A stretch of DNA of 64,000 nt from Agrobacterium sp. a22-2 (GTDB lineage Bacteria > Pseudomonadota > Alphaproteobacteria > Rhizobiales > Rhizobiaceae), in contig NZ_JAAXMM010000019.1 of assembly GCF_012276985.1 (NCBI RefSeq), forward strand, positions 1-64,000. The letters run 5' to 3'. The translations under genes were made by a program, and so were the position numbers. Shown here one piece after another: positions 51,390 to 60,717 of the stretch. Below the pieces are notes generated by a model. It was not told where the DNA came from. It did not search any database and saw only the letters and a program-made list of their open reading frames with translations. Each line of letters begins with the position of its first letter. Position 1 is the stretch's first letter.

Positions 51390-51872
51390 TCAGATGCGTT
51401 GTTTCACCGTGGCCAAGGCCGAGCGGAAGGCCTTGGCGAAACTTTCGCGATCGTCCGGATTGAGAAAAGATCCGACATCGGTGCGCCGTCCCTCGCCGGT
51501 CACCAGCATGGAGGTAATGCCGATCTCGTCGTGGCGGCGCACGAAGAAGCGCGCCCAGAATGGATTGAACCGATGCTCGGTCATGCGGCCCGACGGCGTG
51601 AACTTGCGGATCAAAAGACGGGTTCGCGACACCACCACTTCCTCCCGCGCCCGGCCGGAGCGGTAGTTGAGCAGAAAAGCGCCGTAGAGCAGCAGGAAAT
51701 CGAGGCCGAAGAACAGGCCGATCGGCCAGGCGCCGGTCATCACGAAGAAAAGCCCGTGCCCAAGGCAGACCGTGCCGGTCAACAGCAGCAGGATCCGGAA
51801 GCCTTTTCGGCCGAGCGAGCGGTGCGGCACGAGTTCGGCTGCAAAAATCGGTTGTTCGATCGTCTGGTCCAC
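51390..51872 (-). CDS. DUF2244 domain membrane protein
   Basis: A 160-residue inner-membrane protein with two adjacent spans (GFRILLLLTGTVCLGHGLFF; GLFFGLDFLLLYGAFLLNYR). A cytoplasmic beta-rich domain follows, with EVVVSRTRLLIRKFTPSGRM, FNPFWARFFVRRHDEIGITS and a C-terminal FAKAFRSALATVKQR helix. This is the DUF2244 layout. GTG start with GGGAAGG upstream. Next to nth, divergent from it. Function unknown. Confidence 0.88.
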   Translation of the reverse strand: MDQTIEQPIFAAELVPHRSLGRKGFRILLLLTGTVCLGHGLFFVMTGAWPIGLFFGLDFLLLYGAFLLNYRSGRAREEVVVSRTRLLIRKFTPSGRMTEHRFNPFWARFFVRRHDEIGITSMLVTGEGRRTDVGSFLNPDDRESFAKAFRSALATVKQRI

Positions 51873-51909
51873 GTTGCCTTCCCTTGGCCTGCGCGATTAT
51901 AGATTGAGG

Positions 51910-52680
51910 ATGACGGTTCCCATCAAGAAATCCAGCACCCAAACTTTGAAAAAGTCAAATCCCGCCGCCGCTCGAAAGAAGCAGATGCCGCGCAGCGCCT
52001 ATTCGAAGGCCGAGCTGGAAGAGATCTTCCGGCGCTTTTCGATCCAGCGGCCGGAGCCGAAGGGCGAGCTGGAGCATGTCAATCCGTTCACGCTGATCGT
52101 CGCCGTGGCGCTGTCGGCCCAGGCCACCGATGCCGGCGTCAACAAGGCGACCCGTGCCCTGTTCAAGGTGGCCGACACGCCGCAGAAGATGCTGGCGCTC
52201 GGTGAGGACACGGTGCGCGACTATATCAAGACCATCGGCCTCTACCGCAACAAGGCCAAGAACGTCATTGCCCTCTGTCGCCGGCTGATCGACGAGTATG
52301 GCGGCGAAGTCCCCATGAGCCGCGAGGAGCTGGTGACGCTGCCCGGTGTCGGCCGCAAGACCGCCAATGTGGTGATGTCCATGGCCTTCGGCATCCCCAC
52401 CATGGCGGTCGACACCCATGTCTTCCGCATTGCCAACCGCATCAGGCTGGCACCCGGCAAGACGCCGGACGAAGTGGAGGACGGGTTGATGCGCATCATC
52501 CCGAAACCCTACCTGTTCCATGCCCATCACTGGCTGATCCTGCATGGCCGCTACTGCTGCAAGGCCCGCAAGCCGGAATGCGAGCGCTGCGTCATTGCCG
52601 ACATCTGCAAATCGCCGGAAAAGACCTGCGACGTGCCGGCCCCGCTGGTCGAGCTACCGGCGCAGCTGATCGGCGAATAG
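51910..52680 (+). CDS. nth: endonuclease III
   Basis: Base-excision repair glycosylase/AP lyase for oxidised pyrimidines. The core shows the helix-hairpin-helix with catalytic Lys (LPGVGRKTANVVMSMAFG), the catalytic Asp (MAVDTHVFRIANRI) and the 4Fe-4S ligands in C-X6-C-X2-C-X5-C (CKARKPECERCVIADIC). The start is uncertain: ATG 51910 gives 256 residues with a basic Lys/Ser-rich N-terminus; ATG 51985 (MPRSAYSK) gives 231. Its 3-prime end overlaps the convergent CysZ-like gene by 27 bases. Confidence 0.95.
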   Translation: MTVPIKKSSTQTLKKSNPAAARKKQMPRSAYSKAELEEIFRRFSIQRPEPKGELEHVNPFTLIVAVALSAQATDAGVNKATRALFKVADTPQKMLALGEDTVRDYIKTIGLYRNKAKNVIALCRRLIDEYGGEVPMSREELVTLPGVGRKTANVVMSMAFGIPTMAVDTHVFRIANRIRLAPGKTPDEVEDGLMRIIPKPYLFHAHHWLILHGRYCCKARKPECERCVIADICKSPEKTCDVPAPLVELPAQLIGE

Positions 52681-53379
52681 CGGATCCTTCTTCGACAGCA
52701 GCTTGTGCAGGTGCACCATCATGCCGGCGGCAAACAGCGGTGTGAGCAGGTTGACGATCGGGATCGCCAGGAAACCGGAGATCACCAGGCCGCCGACGAA
52801 CACGGTGCCGGAATGCTTGGAGCGGAACAGCCGCGCTTCCGCCGGCGTGCGAAAGCGCATAGCGGCGAATTCGAAGAATTCCCGGCCAAGCAGATAGCCG
52901 TTGACCAGGAAGAAGGCGATGATGTTGATGCCCGGAACGAAGAGCAGAAACAGCGCGATGATATTGCCGATCAGCACGACGCCGAAGAATTTCAGCGATG
53001 ACAGAAGCGCATCGCCCAGCGGCATGGCCATCCCTGGCGGATCGGTCGGATAGTCCCGCTTTTCCACAACCTCGGCCACATCGTCGAGGAACAGGCCGGC
53101 GATGATCGCCGTCACCGAGGACAGCAGCAGCGCCAAAGCCAGCGCCAGCCCGATACTCGCCAGAATGCCGAACAGGAATGTCAGCCAGCCGGCCCATTCC
53201 GGCATGCCGGTAAAAAATCCGTCAAACATCGGCAGGATGAAGCTGACGAAAAATCCCCGCAGCGTGAACCACAGACCGAGCAGCACGACGACCGTCAGGC
53301 CGATCACCTTCCAGAACACCGAGCGGGTCTCGGGCGCCAGAAGATTGGACAATGCAAGCCTTGCCGCGTCTAGTATCAT
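52654..53379 (-). CDS. EI24/CysZ-like membrane protein
   Basis: A 241-residue inner-membrane protein with four to six hydrophobic segments (VIGLTVVVLLGLWFTLRGFF; WLTFLFGILASIGLALALAL; IALFLLFVPGINIIAFFLVN). NGYLLGREFFEFAAMRFRTP is the EI24/CysZ family motif. CysZ relatives mediate sulfate uptake, but no cysteine genes are near. GGAGG six bases before the ATG fixes the start at 53379. Confidence 0.85.
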   Translation of the reverse strand: MILDAARLALSNLLAPETRSVFWKVIGLTVVVLLGLWFTLRGFFVSFILPMFDGFFTGMPEWAGWLTFLFGILASIGLALALALLLSSVTAIIAGLFLDDVAEVVEKRDYPTDPPGMAMPLGDALLSSLKFFGVVLIGNIIALFLLFVPGINIIAFFLVNGYLLGREFFEFAAMRFRTPAEARLFRSKHSGTVFVGGLVISGFLAIPIVNLLTPLFAAGMMVHLHKLLSKKDPLFADQLRR

Positions 53380-53470
53380 GTCTGGCCTCCGTTCGACAGC
53401 AAGGCTGATGTAGGTTCGCCAAGCGGGCCGGGCAAGGGCGCGCGGAACCGACAATCCGCCCTTCGTGCGC

Positions 53471-54271
53471 TCAAGGCACCCTGGCAAGCGCCCCGTATAG
53501 CTCGGGTCGCCGCTCGCCAAGATAGGGCAGCTCGGCCTTGCAATCGGCATAGGCCTGCAGGTCGAGGTCGGCAAACAGCAGCGTCTGCCCGCGTCCGGCC
53601 CGCGCCAGGATATCGCCATCGGGCGCCGCAATCACCGAGCAGCCCTCATAGTCAAACAGCGCATCCCGGCCACACAGATCGGCATAGGCGACAAAAACCT
53701 GATTCTCCATCGCCCGGCTCGGCACCATCATTTCCGACACCCGCCTGTTGTTGGGCGAGGCAGGAAGGGCTGTCGGCACGATCAGCAGGTCGGCACCGGC
53801 AAGCGCCAGATGCCTTGCCATTTCGGGAAACTCGACATCGTAGCAGATCAGCAACCCGGCCTTCAGTCCGCCCAGATCGAAAACATGCGGGGCGGCATCG
53901 GACGGCCTGAAGACAGCCTTTTCCATCGGCCCGTAGAGATGGCATTTGCGATAGAATTCGGCGGATCGGCTGCGCTGCACAACAACGGCGGTATTATAGA
54001 TGTCCGCACCGTCACGTTCCGGAAAGCCGGCGCAGATTGCCAGCCCGGACCGATCCGCCAGCCCCTGCAAACGTGACACGATCTCCCCGTCGCGCGGCTG
54101 CGCTATGATCTTTATCGTCTCGCCCAGCCCGTATCCGGTCACCGAGAGTTCCGGCGAAACCAGCAAACTCACCCCCGCTGCGACGGAGGCCGCGGCAGCT
54201 TGTTCGATTGTCTTGAGATTGCCGTCGATATCGCCGAGGGCGGCCTGCATCTGCAGGAGAGCTATGCGCAT
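53471..54271 (-). CDS. carbon-nitrogen hydrolase (nitrilase superfamily)
   Basis: A 266-residue amidase-type hydrolase with the full catalytic set: Glu41 (SPELSVTGYGLG), Lys109 (EFYRKCHLYG) and Cys143 (LLICYDVEFPE). Short length and sequence place it with omega-amidase or aliphatic amidase branches rather than true nitrilases. AGGAAG precedes the ATG. It follows the Sel1-repeat gene on the same strand with an 82-base gap. Confidence 0.92.
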   Translation of the reverse strand: MRIALLQMQAALGDIDGNLKTIEQAAAASVAAGVSLLVSPELSVTGYGLGETIKIIAQPRDGEIVSRLQGLADRSGLAICAGFPERDGADIYNTAVVVQRSRSAEFYRKCHLYGPMEKAVFRPSDAAPHVFDLGGLKAGLLICYDVEFPEMARHLALAGADLLIVPTALPASPNNRRVSEMMVPSRAMENQVFVAYADLCGRDALFDYEGCSVIAAPDGDILARAGRGQTLLFADLDLQAYADCKAELPYLGERRPELYGALARVP

Positions 54272-54353
54272 ACGTTACTTCCTGCAGATGTCTCCGGTCG
54301 CCCATCATGAAACAGCGGCGGGAAAAGCGCAATCGCATGACCGATGGACCGCG

Positions 54354-55679
54354 TCAGGCCACCCGGGAGGCTTGGCTGTTTTCCATGCGCTGCAGCAGCT
54401 GGCGGCACAGGGCATCCTCGAGATCCGCCCCCTGCTGGAGGACCCGACGGGCCGCATCCGGCTCGGGCGGATTGGCATGGAAGCAGTAGAATTCGCCGAG
54501 CGCCGACAGGGCTGCCAGGTCGCCGGCGGCAAGCGCATCCTCAAGCAGCGCCCGCGCCGCGGCAAGATCCACCGGGCCGCCGATACCCTTCATCAGGAAA
54601 CGTCCGAGATTGATCATCGCGATGGTATGGCCGCTACGCGCCGCCATGGCGAACCAGTGCCGGGCCTGCTGATGGTTCTCGCTGACCTCAGCCGCACCCG
54701 TCGCAGCGGCCACCGCCATCTGGAACTGTGCGGCCGTATCGCCGCAAAGGGCGGCCTTTTCGAGCCAGAACAAGGCCTCGACCGCATCCGCAGCGACGTC
54801 GATCCCGTGCCGATAGCGCTGCTCCAGATCGCGGCACGCCCGCCGGTCCCCCATGCGCCCAAGGGTCGACAGCCAGCGAATGCCGCGGGCCTTGTCGGCA
54901 TCGGTTCGTCCGGGCGCAAGATAGACTTTCGCAAGCTCCTCGATCGAAGCGCGATAGCCCTTGAGGGCGCAGGAATGCAGAAGCCGCAGCGCGCCGCGTT
55001 CATCCTGTTCGCCGCCAAGACCTTTCAGCAATTGCAGGGCCAGATAGTGCCGTGCCGTCAGGTTGCCGCCGTCCGAGGCAATCCGGAAATGCAGCCGTGC
55101 CGCCGGATAGTCCGGCTCACCGACATGGCCGCCGGCCAAAAGCGTTCCAAGACCGAGATGCGCCTCGATCTGGCCCGCCCCGGCCGCCGGTCGGTAATAG
55201 CCAAGCGCCGTCTGCGCGCAGACCTCGCCACCGATGCCGGAGGCGAAGAGATAGCCGGCCAGCGCCATGCCATCGACATTGCCGGCCTCTGCGGCTTTCA
55301 GCGCATAGGCCCGCGCCGCCTCGGGCTCGGCGGCCAGTCTTGCCGCACCCCGATAGAGCCGTGCGGCAGCCGGCGAAGAACCAAGGGCCGGATGCGGTGT
55401 CAGAAGATAAAGCCGGGCAAGCAGCGCCATGGCGGGTATGAAGCCCGCGTCGGCGGCCGATTTCGCCCAGTGCCGCGCCATCGACAGGTCGCAGATCACG
55501 CCCTTGCCGCTTTCGTAGAGTCGGGCCAGTTCATAGGCCGCCTCGGCATGCCCGGCCTTGGCGGCACGGGTCAGCAGACCGGCGGCCTGCGCCCGTCTGC
55601 CGCTGGCAAGCTTTGCCTTGGCGCGGCGAAACCGGAAGGCGGCTGCCCATTGGGTTGTGAGCCCGGGATTGAGCGTCAT
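54354..55679 (-). CDS. Sel1/TPR-like repeat protein of the secretion operon
   Basis: A 441-residue, all-helical repeat protein: many Sel1-type units with A-x(2)-G-x(2)-A spacing, e.g. AAKAGHAEAAYELARLYESG, AADAGFIPAMALLARLYLL, AARSGHTIAMINLGRFLMKG. No signal peptide, so a cytoplasmic scaffold is likely. Its ATG overlaps the stop of the HlyD-type gene (ATGA), tying it to the type I secretion operon. Exact role unknown; it may recruit substrate or partner enzymes. Confidence 0.85.
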   Translation of the reverse strand: MTLNPGLTTQWAAAFRFRRAKAKLASGRRAQAAGLLTRAAKAGHAEAAYELARLYESGKGVICDLSMARHWAKSAADAGFIPAMALLARLYLLTPHPALGSSPAAARLYRGAARLAAEPEAARAYALKAAEAGNVDGMALAGYLFASGIGGEVCAQTALGYYRPAAGAGQIEAHLGLGTLLAGGHVGEPDYPAARLHFRIASDGGNLTARHYLALQLLKGLGGEQDERGALRLLHSCALKGYRASIEELAKVYLAPGRTDADKARGIRWLSTLGRMGDRRACRDLEQRYRHGIDVAADAVEALFWLEKAALCGDTAAQFQMAVAAATGAAEVSENHQQARHWFAMAARSGHTIAMINLGRFLMKGIGGPVDLAAARALLEDALAAGDLAALSALGEFYCFHANPPEPDAARRVLQQGADLEDALCRQLLQRMENSQASRVA

Positions 55680-57028
55680 GGCTCCCGCATGCCTTCCGTC
55701 ACCACCGGAACGACGCGGTCGAACAGATAGGCCGCCACGGTCTGGTCCCCGACCACTACGTCGGCCGTCAGCGTCATGCCGGCAATCAGCCGGAAGTCGG
55801 ACGGATGGGTCTTCAGCGTCGGATCGATGATGTCGATCTTGGCCAGATAGACGGACCGGTCGGCGCTATTGCCCTGCGACACCGTCAGGCTGTCGGCGCT
55901 GATCGTGCGGACCCGGCCGCGTAGCGAGCCATGGCGCGCATAGGGCCAAGCATCGAGCTTGATCTCGACCTCCTGGCCGACCTGGATATACCCCTGCTCC
56001 TGGGTGGAGATTTCCGCTTCGACCTCAAGATCCGAATCGGCCGGCACGAGGATGAACATCTTTTGCGCCGTCTCGACCACCGAGCCGATTGAGATATCGC
56101 CGATCTGCAGCACCACCGCATCCTGCGGCGCGCGAAGGCCGATCAGATCATGGCGCTTGTCGGCCTTGGACAGCTGTTCCAGCGCCGTATTCAGCTTGCC
56201 CTCCTGGGTGACCAGCATGGACATGGCATCGGAACGCCATTGCTGGACATAGTTCTCCTCCTGGGCCTTCAGAGCGCCAAGCTCGTGAACATTGCTCTGC
56301 AGCTGTCCGTCAAGCTCGGCGATCGTGCTTTGCACGTCAAGCCTGAGGTCGGCCGCCTGCAGCGCATCGGCACGGCTGGCAAACTTCTTCTTGACCAGCT
56401 CGGCCTTCATCGCCTCGCTTTCCTGGCTGAGCGCCAGCCGCTGGCGATAGAGGTCCAGTTCCGATTGCAGCTGCGCCCGATTGGTGGAGAGAGCCGCCGA
56501 CCGGCTGCGATAGCTCTCAAGCGCCGCCCGGTACTGGGACCGCCGCGCCTGGAAAAACCGCCGCTGCAGCAGGCTGAAACTGTCGCCGTCGGCGGGAAGA
56601 TAGTCGGTGCCGTCGATCTCGCTGCGCAGTCGCAGGACTTCGGCCGTAAGGCTTGCCACTTCGCGGCGAATAGTGGTCTGGTCGGCCTGCGAGAACGTCG
56701 GATCCAGCGTCGCCAGCATATCGCCGGCCTTCACCACCTGTCCTTCGCGCACATGGATCTGCCGGATGATCGAAGTCTCGAGCGGCTGCACGACCGTATG
56801 CGGCGCCTGCGAGGCGACGCGTCCCTTGGCGCTGACGACCCGCTCGATCGGCATGACCACGGCAAGGCCGATGGCGCAGGCGATCAGGGCGGCAAGAGCT
56901 GTGATGGTCAGCCGCGCGCTGCGCGGCGGCGTCGCATGCAGGATCCCGGCGCTTTCCGACAGAAACTCCGCCGTCGTGCGCACCGCATAGCGGTGTTCGT
57001 CAGGCGACAGCGATAAGGTCTTGGTCAT
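55676..57028 (-). CDS. HlyD family type I secretion adaptor
   Basis: Membrane fusion protein of 450 residues: cytoplasmic N-terminus, one span (LTITALAALIACAIGLAVVM, about 67-88), lipoyl half (VVQPLETSIIRQIHVREGQV), a long coiled-coil hairpin (about 130-310) and the C-terminal beta domain (VGQEVEIKLDAWPYARHGSL). This is the type I secretion (not drug efflux) length class. ATG at 57028 has CAGGAA. It overlaps the ABC gene by 29 bases. Confidence 0.92.
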   Translation of the reverse strand: MTKTLSLSPDEHRYAVRTTAEFLSESAGILHATPPRSARLTITALAALIACAIGLAVVMPIERVVSAKGRVASQAPHTVVQPLETSIIRQIHVREGQVVKAGDMLATLDPTFSQADQTTIRREVASLTAEVLRLRSEIDGTDYLPADGDSFSLLQRRFFQARRSQYRAALESYRSRSAALSTNRAQLQSELDLYRQRLALSQESEAMKAELVKKKFASRADALQAADLRLDVQSTIAELDGQLQSNVHELGALKAQEENYVQQWRSDAMSMLVTQEGKLNTALEQLSKADKRHDLIGLRAPQDAVVLQIGDISIGSVVETAQKMFILVPADSDLEVEAEISTQEQGYIQVGQEVEIKLDAWPYARHGSLRGRVRTISADSLTVSQGNSADRSVYLAKIDIIDPTLKTHPSDFRLIAGMTLTADVVVGDQTVAAYLFDRVVPVVTEGMREP

Positions 57029-59213
57029 GGTCAATTCCTGGGCCGAGATGCCGGTTCTGCTGGTTCCACAAATGGCGATAGTCGGTCGAGCGGCGCAGCA
57101 ATTCGCCATGGGTGCCGCAATCCTTCAGGTGCCCGCGATCGAGCACCAGGATCTGGTCGCAATCGACCAGCGACGACAGCCGATGCGAGATCATCAACAC
57201 GGTGCGCCCGGCGGCAATACGCTGCAGGTTGCGCAGGATGATCGCCTCGCTTTCCGGGTCGAGCGCGCTGGTCGCCTCGTCGAAAACCAGGACTGGCGGA
57301 TTGGCGACAAGGGCGCGGGCGATCGCCAGGCGCTGGCGCTGGCCGCCGGATAGGTTACTGGCATGCTCCTCCAGCATCGTGTCATAGCCGCGCGGCAGCC
57401 GTTCGATGAATTCGTCGGCGCCGGCCAGTTGCGCCGCCTCGACCATTTCCTCCGGCGACGCATCGGGCTTGCCGACCAGAATATTGTCGCGGATCGAACC
57501 GCGGAACAGGAAACTGTCTTGCAGGACCACACCGATATGGGTGCGCAGGTGGTAGAGCTCGATTTCGCGCAGCTCCACGCCATCGATGCGGATCAGGCCG
57601 CTATAGTTCTGGTGCAGCCCCTGTAAGAGCCGGGTGATCGTCGTCTTGCCCGAGCCGCTGCGGCCCATGGCGCCGACGATGCTGCCCGACCTGATGCCAA
57701 AGCTGACCGCATCGAGCGCTGGCGAGGCCGTGCCGGGATAGGCGAAACGCACCCCTTCGAACTCGATGCGCCCGGCGATCTTGGGTCGCACGCCCGCCTC
57801 GCGCCGCGCCTCGGGCGCCACATTGACGATGGAGGCCACCTGCTTGAGAGCGCCGCGCGCCTCTTCGAGCTGCTGCATCATGCCCGCCATCTGCACCATC
57901 GGCTGGGTGGCGCGCATGGCGATCATGGTGAAGGCCACCAGCGTTCCGGTCATCACCGCCTGCTGGTCGGTGATCGCCATATAGGCCCCGATGCACAGCG
58001 ACCCGGCATAGATCAGCTTTTCGAGCGGCGCCAGCAGGGTCTGCGGCTGGTTGGCCAGCGTCAGAAGTTCCGTCTGCCGCTTGACCGATTCGGCCACCCG
58101 CTGATCCCATTCGCGCCGCTTGCGGCCTTCGAGCGCCAGCGACTTGATGGTGCGGATGCCGTTGATCGTCTCGATCAGCATCGAGGTACGGCGATGCTCG
58201 CTGTTCATCACCTCGCCATAGGCGCGGCGCACCGGCCCCATATAGGCAAACAGCACGAGGCTCATCAGCACGGCAATGCCGATCACCCAGAAGGTCAGCG
58301 CCGGGCTCAGCATGAACATGGCCGGCACGAGAACCAGCAGAGACAGCATGTCGAGCATGGCGCCGAACAGCTGGCCGGTGATGAAGGTGCGAAGCCGCCG
58401 CGCCTCGCCGAGCCGGTGCACGATGCCGCCGGTGGCATTCTGCTCGAAGAACTCGATGGGCAGCCGCGACAGCCGGTCGAAGATATGCAGATTGACCCGC
58501 ACCTCGAGCTTTGCCGTGGCAATCGCCGTGACCGAGCGCCGGAGATAGCCGAGCACCATGTCGAACACCAGCACGACGGCAATTGCCAGCGCCATCAGCG
58601 TCAGGGTCGACACCCGGTGATGGACGAGAACCCGGTCGATGACCACCATGTAGAGCAGCGACGGCACGATCGCCAGGACGCCGAGCGCCATGGCGGAAAT
58701 GAAGATATCGCGGACCAGCCGCTTTTCCCGGAACACCTGTCGGGCAAGCCAGGCGAAGCTGAAATCCTCCTGCTCGGCCTCGACGGCCGCCTCTTTCTTC
58801 AACAGCAGAACCGAACCGTCCCAGGCCTCGGTCAGGCGCAGCTCATCGACCACAAGCCGTGGCGCGCGCGGATCGGCCGGATCGCGCAAGACCATTTGAG
58901 GCGTGTCGCGATCGTCGATGAAACGGTCGAAAACCAGGATGGTGCCGTCCTTCAGCCGGATCAGCGCCGAAACGTCGCCCTCAAGGCGCGTGAGAATCTT
59001 CCAGGACAGGCGGATCGGCTTGGCTTTCAGACCATGTTCGGCTGCGATTTGCGCGAGCGCGGTAAAACTCGGGTCGAAGCCTTGGTCCCCGAAATCCCGA
59101 CGCAACTGCTCGACCGACAGCGACAGCCCAAGCCGTTGCGCCGCCACAACCAATGCAGCAAAAGCGGACCCGGCATTGTCTTCCGCCGCCAAATCCCTTT
59201 CCTGTACATCCAT
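57000..59213 (-). CDS. type I secretion ABC transporter (C39-like domain, permease, ATPase)
   Basis: A 737-residue exporter. Residues 1-135 look like a peptidase C39 fold without catalytic Cys (SAFAALVVAAQRLGLSLSVE), hence a C39-like docking domain that does not cleave. Six membrane spans follow at about 165-430. The ATPase is at 490-720 with GRSGSGKTT, LSGGQRQR, LVFDEATSALD and ISHRL. The C39-like type normally exports RTX-type proteins with C-terminal signals. Ribosome site GGTGAGG. First gene of the operon with the HlyD and Sel1 genes. Confidence 0.93.
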   Translation of the reverse strand: MDVQERDLAAEDNAGSAFAALVVAAQRLGLSLSVEQLRRDFGDQGFDPSFTALAQIAAEHGLKAKPIRLSWKILTRLEGDVSALIRLKDGTILVFDRFIDDRDTPQMVLRDPADPRAPRLVVDELRLTEAWDGSVLLLKKEAAVEAEQEDFSFAWLARQVFREKRLVRDIFISAMALGVLAIVPSLLYMVVIDRVLVHHRVSTLTLMALAIAVVLVFDMVLGYLRRSVTAIATAKLEVRVNLHIFDRLSRLPIEFFEQNATGGIVHRLGEARRLRTFITGQLFGAMLDMLSLLVLVPAMFMLSPALTFWVIGIAVLMSLVLFAYMGPVRRAYGEVMNSEHRRTSMLIETINGIRTIKSLALEGRKRREWDQRVAESVKRQTELLTLANQPQTLLAPLEKLIYAGSLCIGAYMAITDQQAVMTGTLVAFTMIAMRATQPMVQMAGMMQQLEEARGALKQVASIVNVAPEARREAGVRPKIAGRIEFEGVRFAYPGTASPALDAVSFGIRSGSIVGAMGRSGSGKTTITRLLQGLHQNYSGLIRIDGVELREIELYHLRTHIGVVLQDSFLFRGSIRDNILVGKPDASPEEMVEAAQLAGADEFIERLPRGYDTMLEEHASNLSGGQRQRLAIARALVANPPVLVFDEATSALDPESEAIILRNLQRIAAGRTVLMISHRLSSLVDCDQILVLDRGHLKDCGTHGELLRRSTDYRHLWNQQNRHLGPGIDHDQDLIAVA

Positions 59214-59511
59214 GGAACGAACCTCACCCTAATTACAGCTGTCGGAATCACAGCCCATGCGCACCCGTAAAGGAGACGCATCAAGCCGTTTTAAGACGGA
59301 CTGATGGCCCCATCACAGCCGACCCTAGGCAGGCAAGCTTTCGCGATGCTGGAGTGATCGGCCTTTCTCGGCAATAACTGCTCAAGCCATGCCACGGTGC
59401 ATAACCGCCGGGTTCGGCGATCATGCGATTCCTTTTGTCCATGAAGCGCTTTAGGTTCGACGGGCCGAGAATCAGGCCGCCCGGCAGGTATGAACAGCAA
59501 AAGCCAAAGCC
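59214..59511. other. 298-bp divergent intergenic region, secretion operon and GT4 gene
   Basis: No gene seen. It must contain promoters for the leftward secretion operon and the rightward glycosyltransferase. CCGTTTTAAGACGG (about 59288-59301) is a small hairpin. I find no clear -35/-10 pair on either strand. Confidence 0.4.
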
Positions 59512-60717
59512 ATGACAGCACCAAGCCGGAAAAGACCGATCATTATCCACTGGGGCATTTCCAGCTTTTTCGGATGGGGCATCTACGGCCTCAATCTGGC
59601 GCTCAACTGGTCGAACGATCCTGAGTTGGAGCCGGCCAGTTCCTTCCCGCTGCAGAAGGACCAGATCGTCGTCGATCCTTTGCGCCAGAGGGCGCTCGCT
59701 GGCTTTACCGCAAGCTCCGCCGACCTGGTCCGCAAGCTTCAGGAAAACGCCGGCAAGCAGATCTCGGTCAACGTTCCGGTTTTGGGCGCCCTCGGCAATG
59801 ATTTCCAGATGGCGTCCGGCGCCCACAATGTGACGCTTTCCGGCAGCCCGACCATCGGCGTGGTGTTTTTCGAACTGCCGCAATTGAGCGCCCAGACGCT
59901 GGATCGCGCCCGGTCCCTGCCGCTGATCGTCGCCGGATCGACCTGGAACGAAGACATCCTGCGCGCCCATGGGCTGACCAATGTCACGACGGTGATCCAG
60001 GGTATCGACCAGACGCTGTTTCACCCCGCCCAGAAACAGGGCGTGCTGGCCGATCGCTTCCTGGTGTTTTCGGGCGGCAAGCTGGAACTGCGCAAGGGCC
60101 AGGATCTGGTGGTCGCCGCTTTCGCGCGGTTCGCCAGGCGCCATCCGGACGCATTGCTGGTCAGCGCCTGGCATAGCCCCTGGCCACAATTTGCCCTGAC
60201 CCTCAACGAATCCGGCAAGACGGCGCCGCTTTCCCTGAACGACAAGGGCGGCATCGACCAGGCCGCCTGGATTGCCGCCAACGGGATCGCCCCATCGCAA
60301 TTCATCGACCTCGGGCCGGTGCCCAATGCGCTGATGCCACCGATCCTGCGGGAAATGGACGTGGCGCTGTTCCCGAACCGCAGCGAAGGCGGCACCAATC
60401 TGGTGGCGATGGAATGCATGGCCTGCGGCGTGCCGACCATTCTCTCGGCCAATACAGGCCATCTCGACCTGATCGACGGCCGCAACTGCTATGCGCTGGA
60501 AAACCAGGCCGCGGTCGCCGGTGCCGGAAGCGGTGTCGGCGCGGTGGCAGGTTGGGGAGACAGCAGTGTCGACGAAATCGAGGATGCGCTGGAGCGCGCC
60601 TATACCGACCGCAACGACGCAAGGCGCCGCGCCGAACGGGGGGCGGCCAAGATCGCCGGCCTGACCTGGTCGCGCACCGCCGATGCCATGAAGCGCATCG
60701 TCAAATCCTACGGCTGA
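59512..60717 (+). CDS. glycosyltransferase, family 4-like
   Basis: A 401-residue GT-B fold enzyme. The N-terminal half begins IIIHWGISSFFGWGIYGLNL; the C-terminal half carries LVFSGGKLELRKGQDLVVAA and the family 4 donor-binding motif FPNRSEGGTNLVAMECMACG. It probably transfers sugar from a nucleotide donor. It is divergent from the type I secretion operon and overlaps the convergent TPR-transferase gene by ten bases. Together they suggest glycosylation of the secreted protein or of a surface glycan. Confidence 0.9.
   Translation: MTAPSRKRPIIIHWGISSFFGWGIYGLNLALNWSNDPELEPASSFPLQKDQIVVDPLRQRALAGFTASSADLVRKLQENAGKQISVNVPVLGALGNDFQMASGAHNVTLSGSPTIGVVFFELPQLSAQTLDRARSLPLIVAGSTWNEDILRAHGLTNVTTVIQGIDQTLFHPAQKQGVLADRFLVFSGGKLELRKGQDLVVAAFARFARRHPDALLVSAWHSPWPQFALTLNESGKTAPLSLNDKGGIDQAAWIAANGIAPSQFIDLGPVPNALMPPILREMDVALFPNRSEGGTNLVAMECMACGVPTILSANTGHLDLIDGRNCYALENQAAVAGAGSGVGAVAGWGDSSVDEIEDALERAYTDRNDARRRAERGAAKIAGLTWSRTADAMKRIVKSYG

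Noticed and set aside
57000..59213. Bacteriocin-processing C39 peptidase exporter
   Set aside because: The N-terminal domain lacks the catalytic cysteine, so it is a C39-like exporter of unprocessed substrates rather than a leader-cleaving one.
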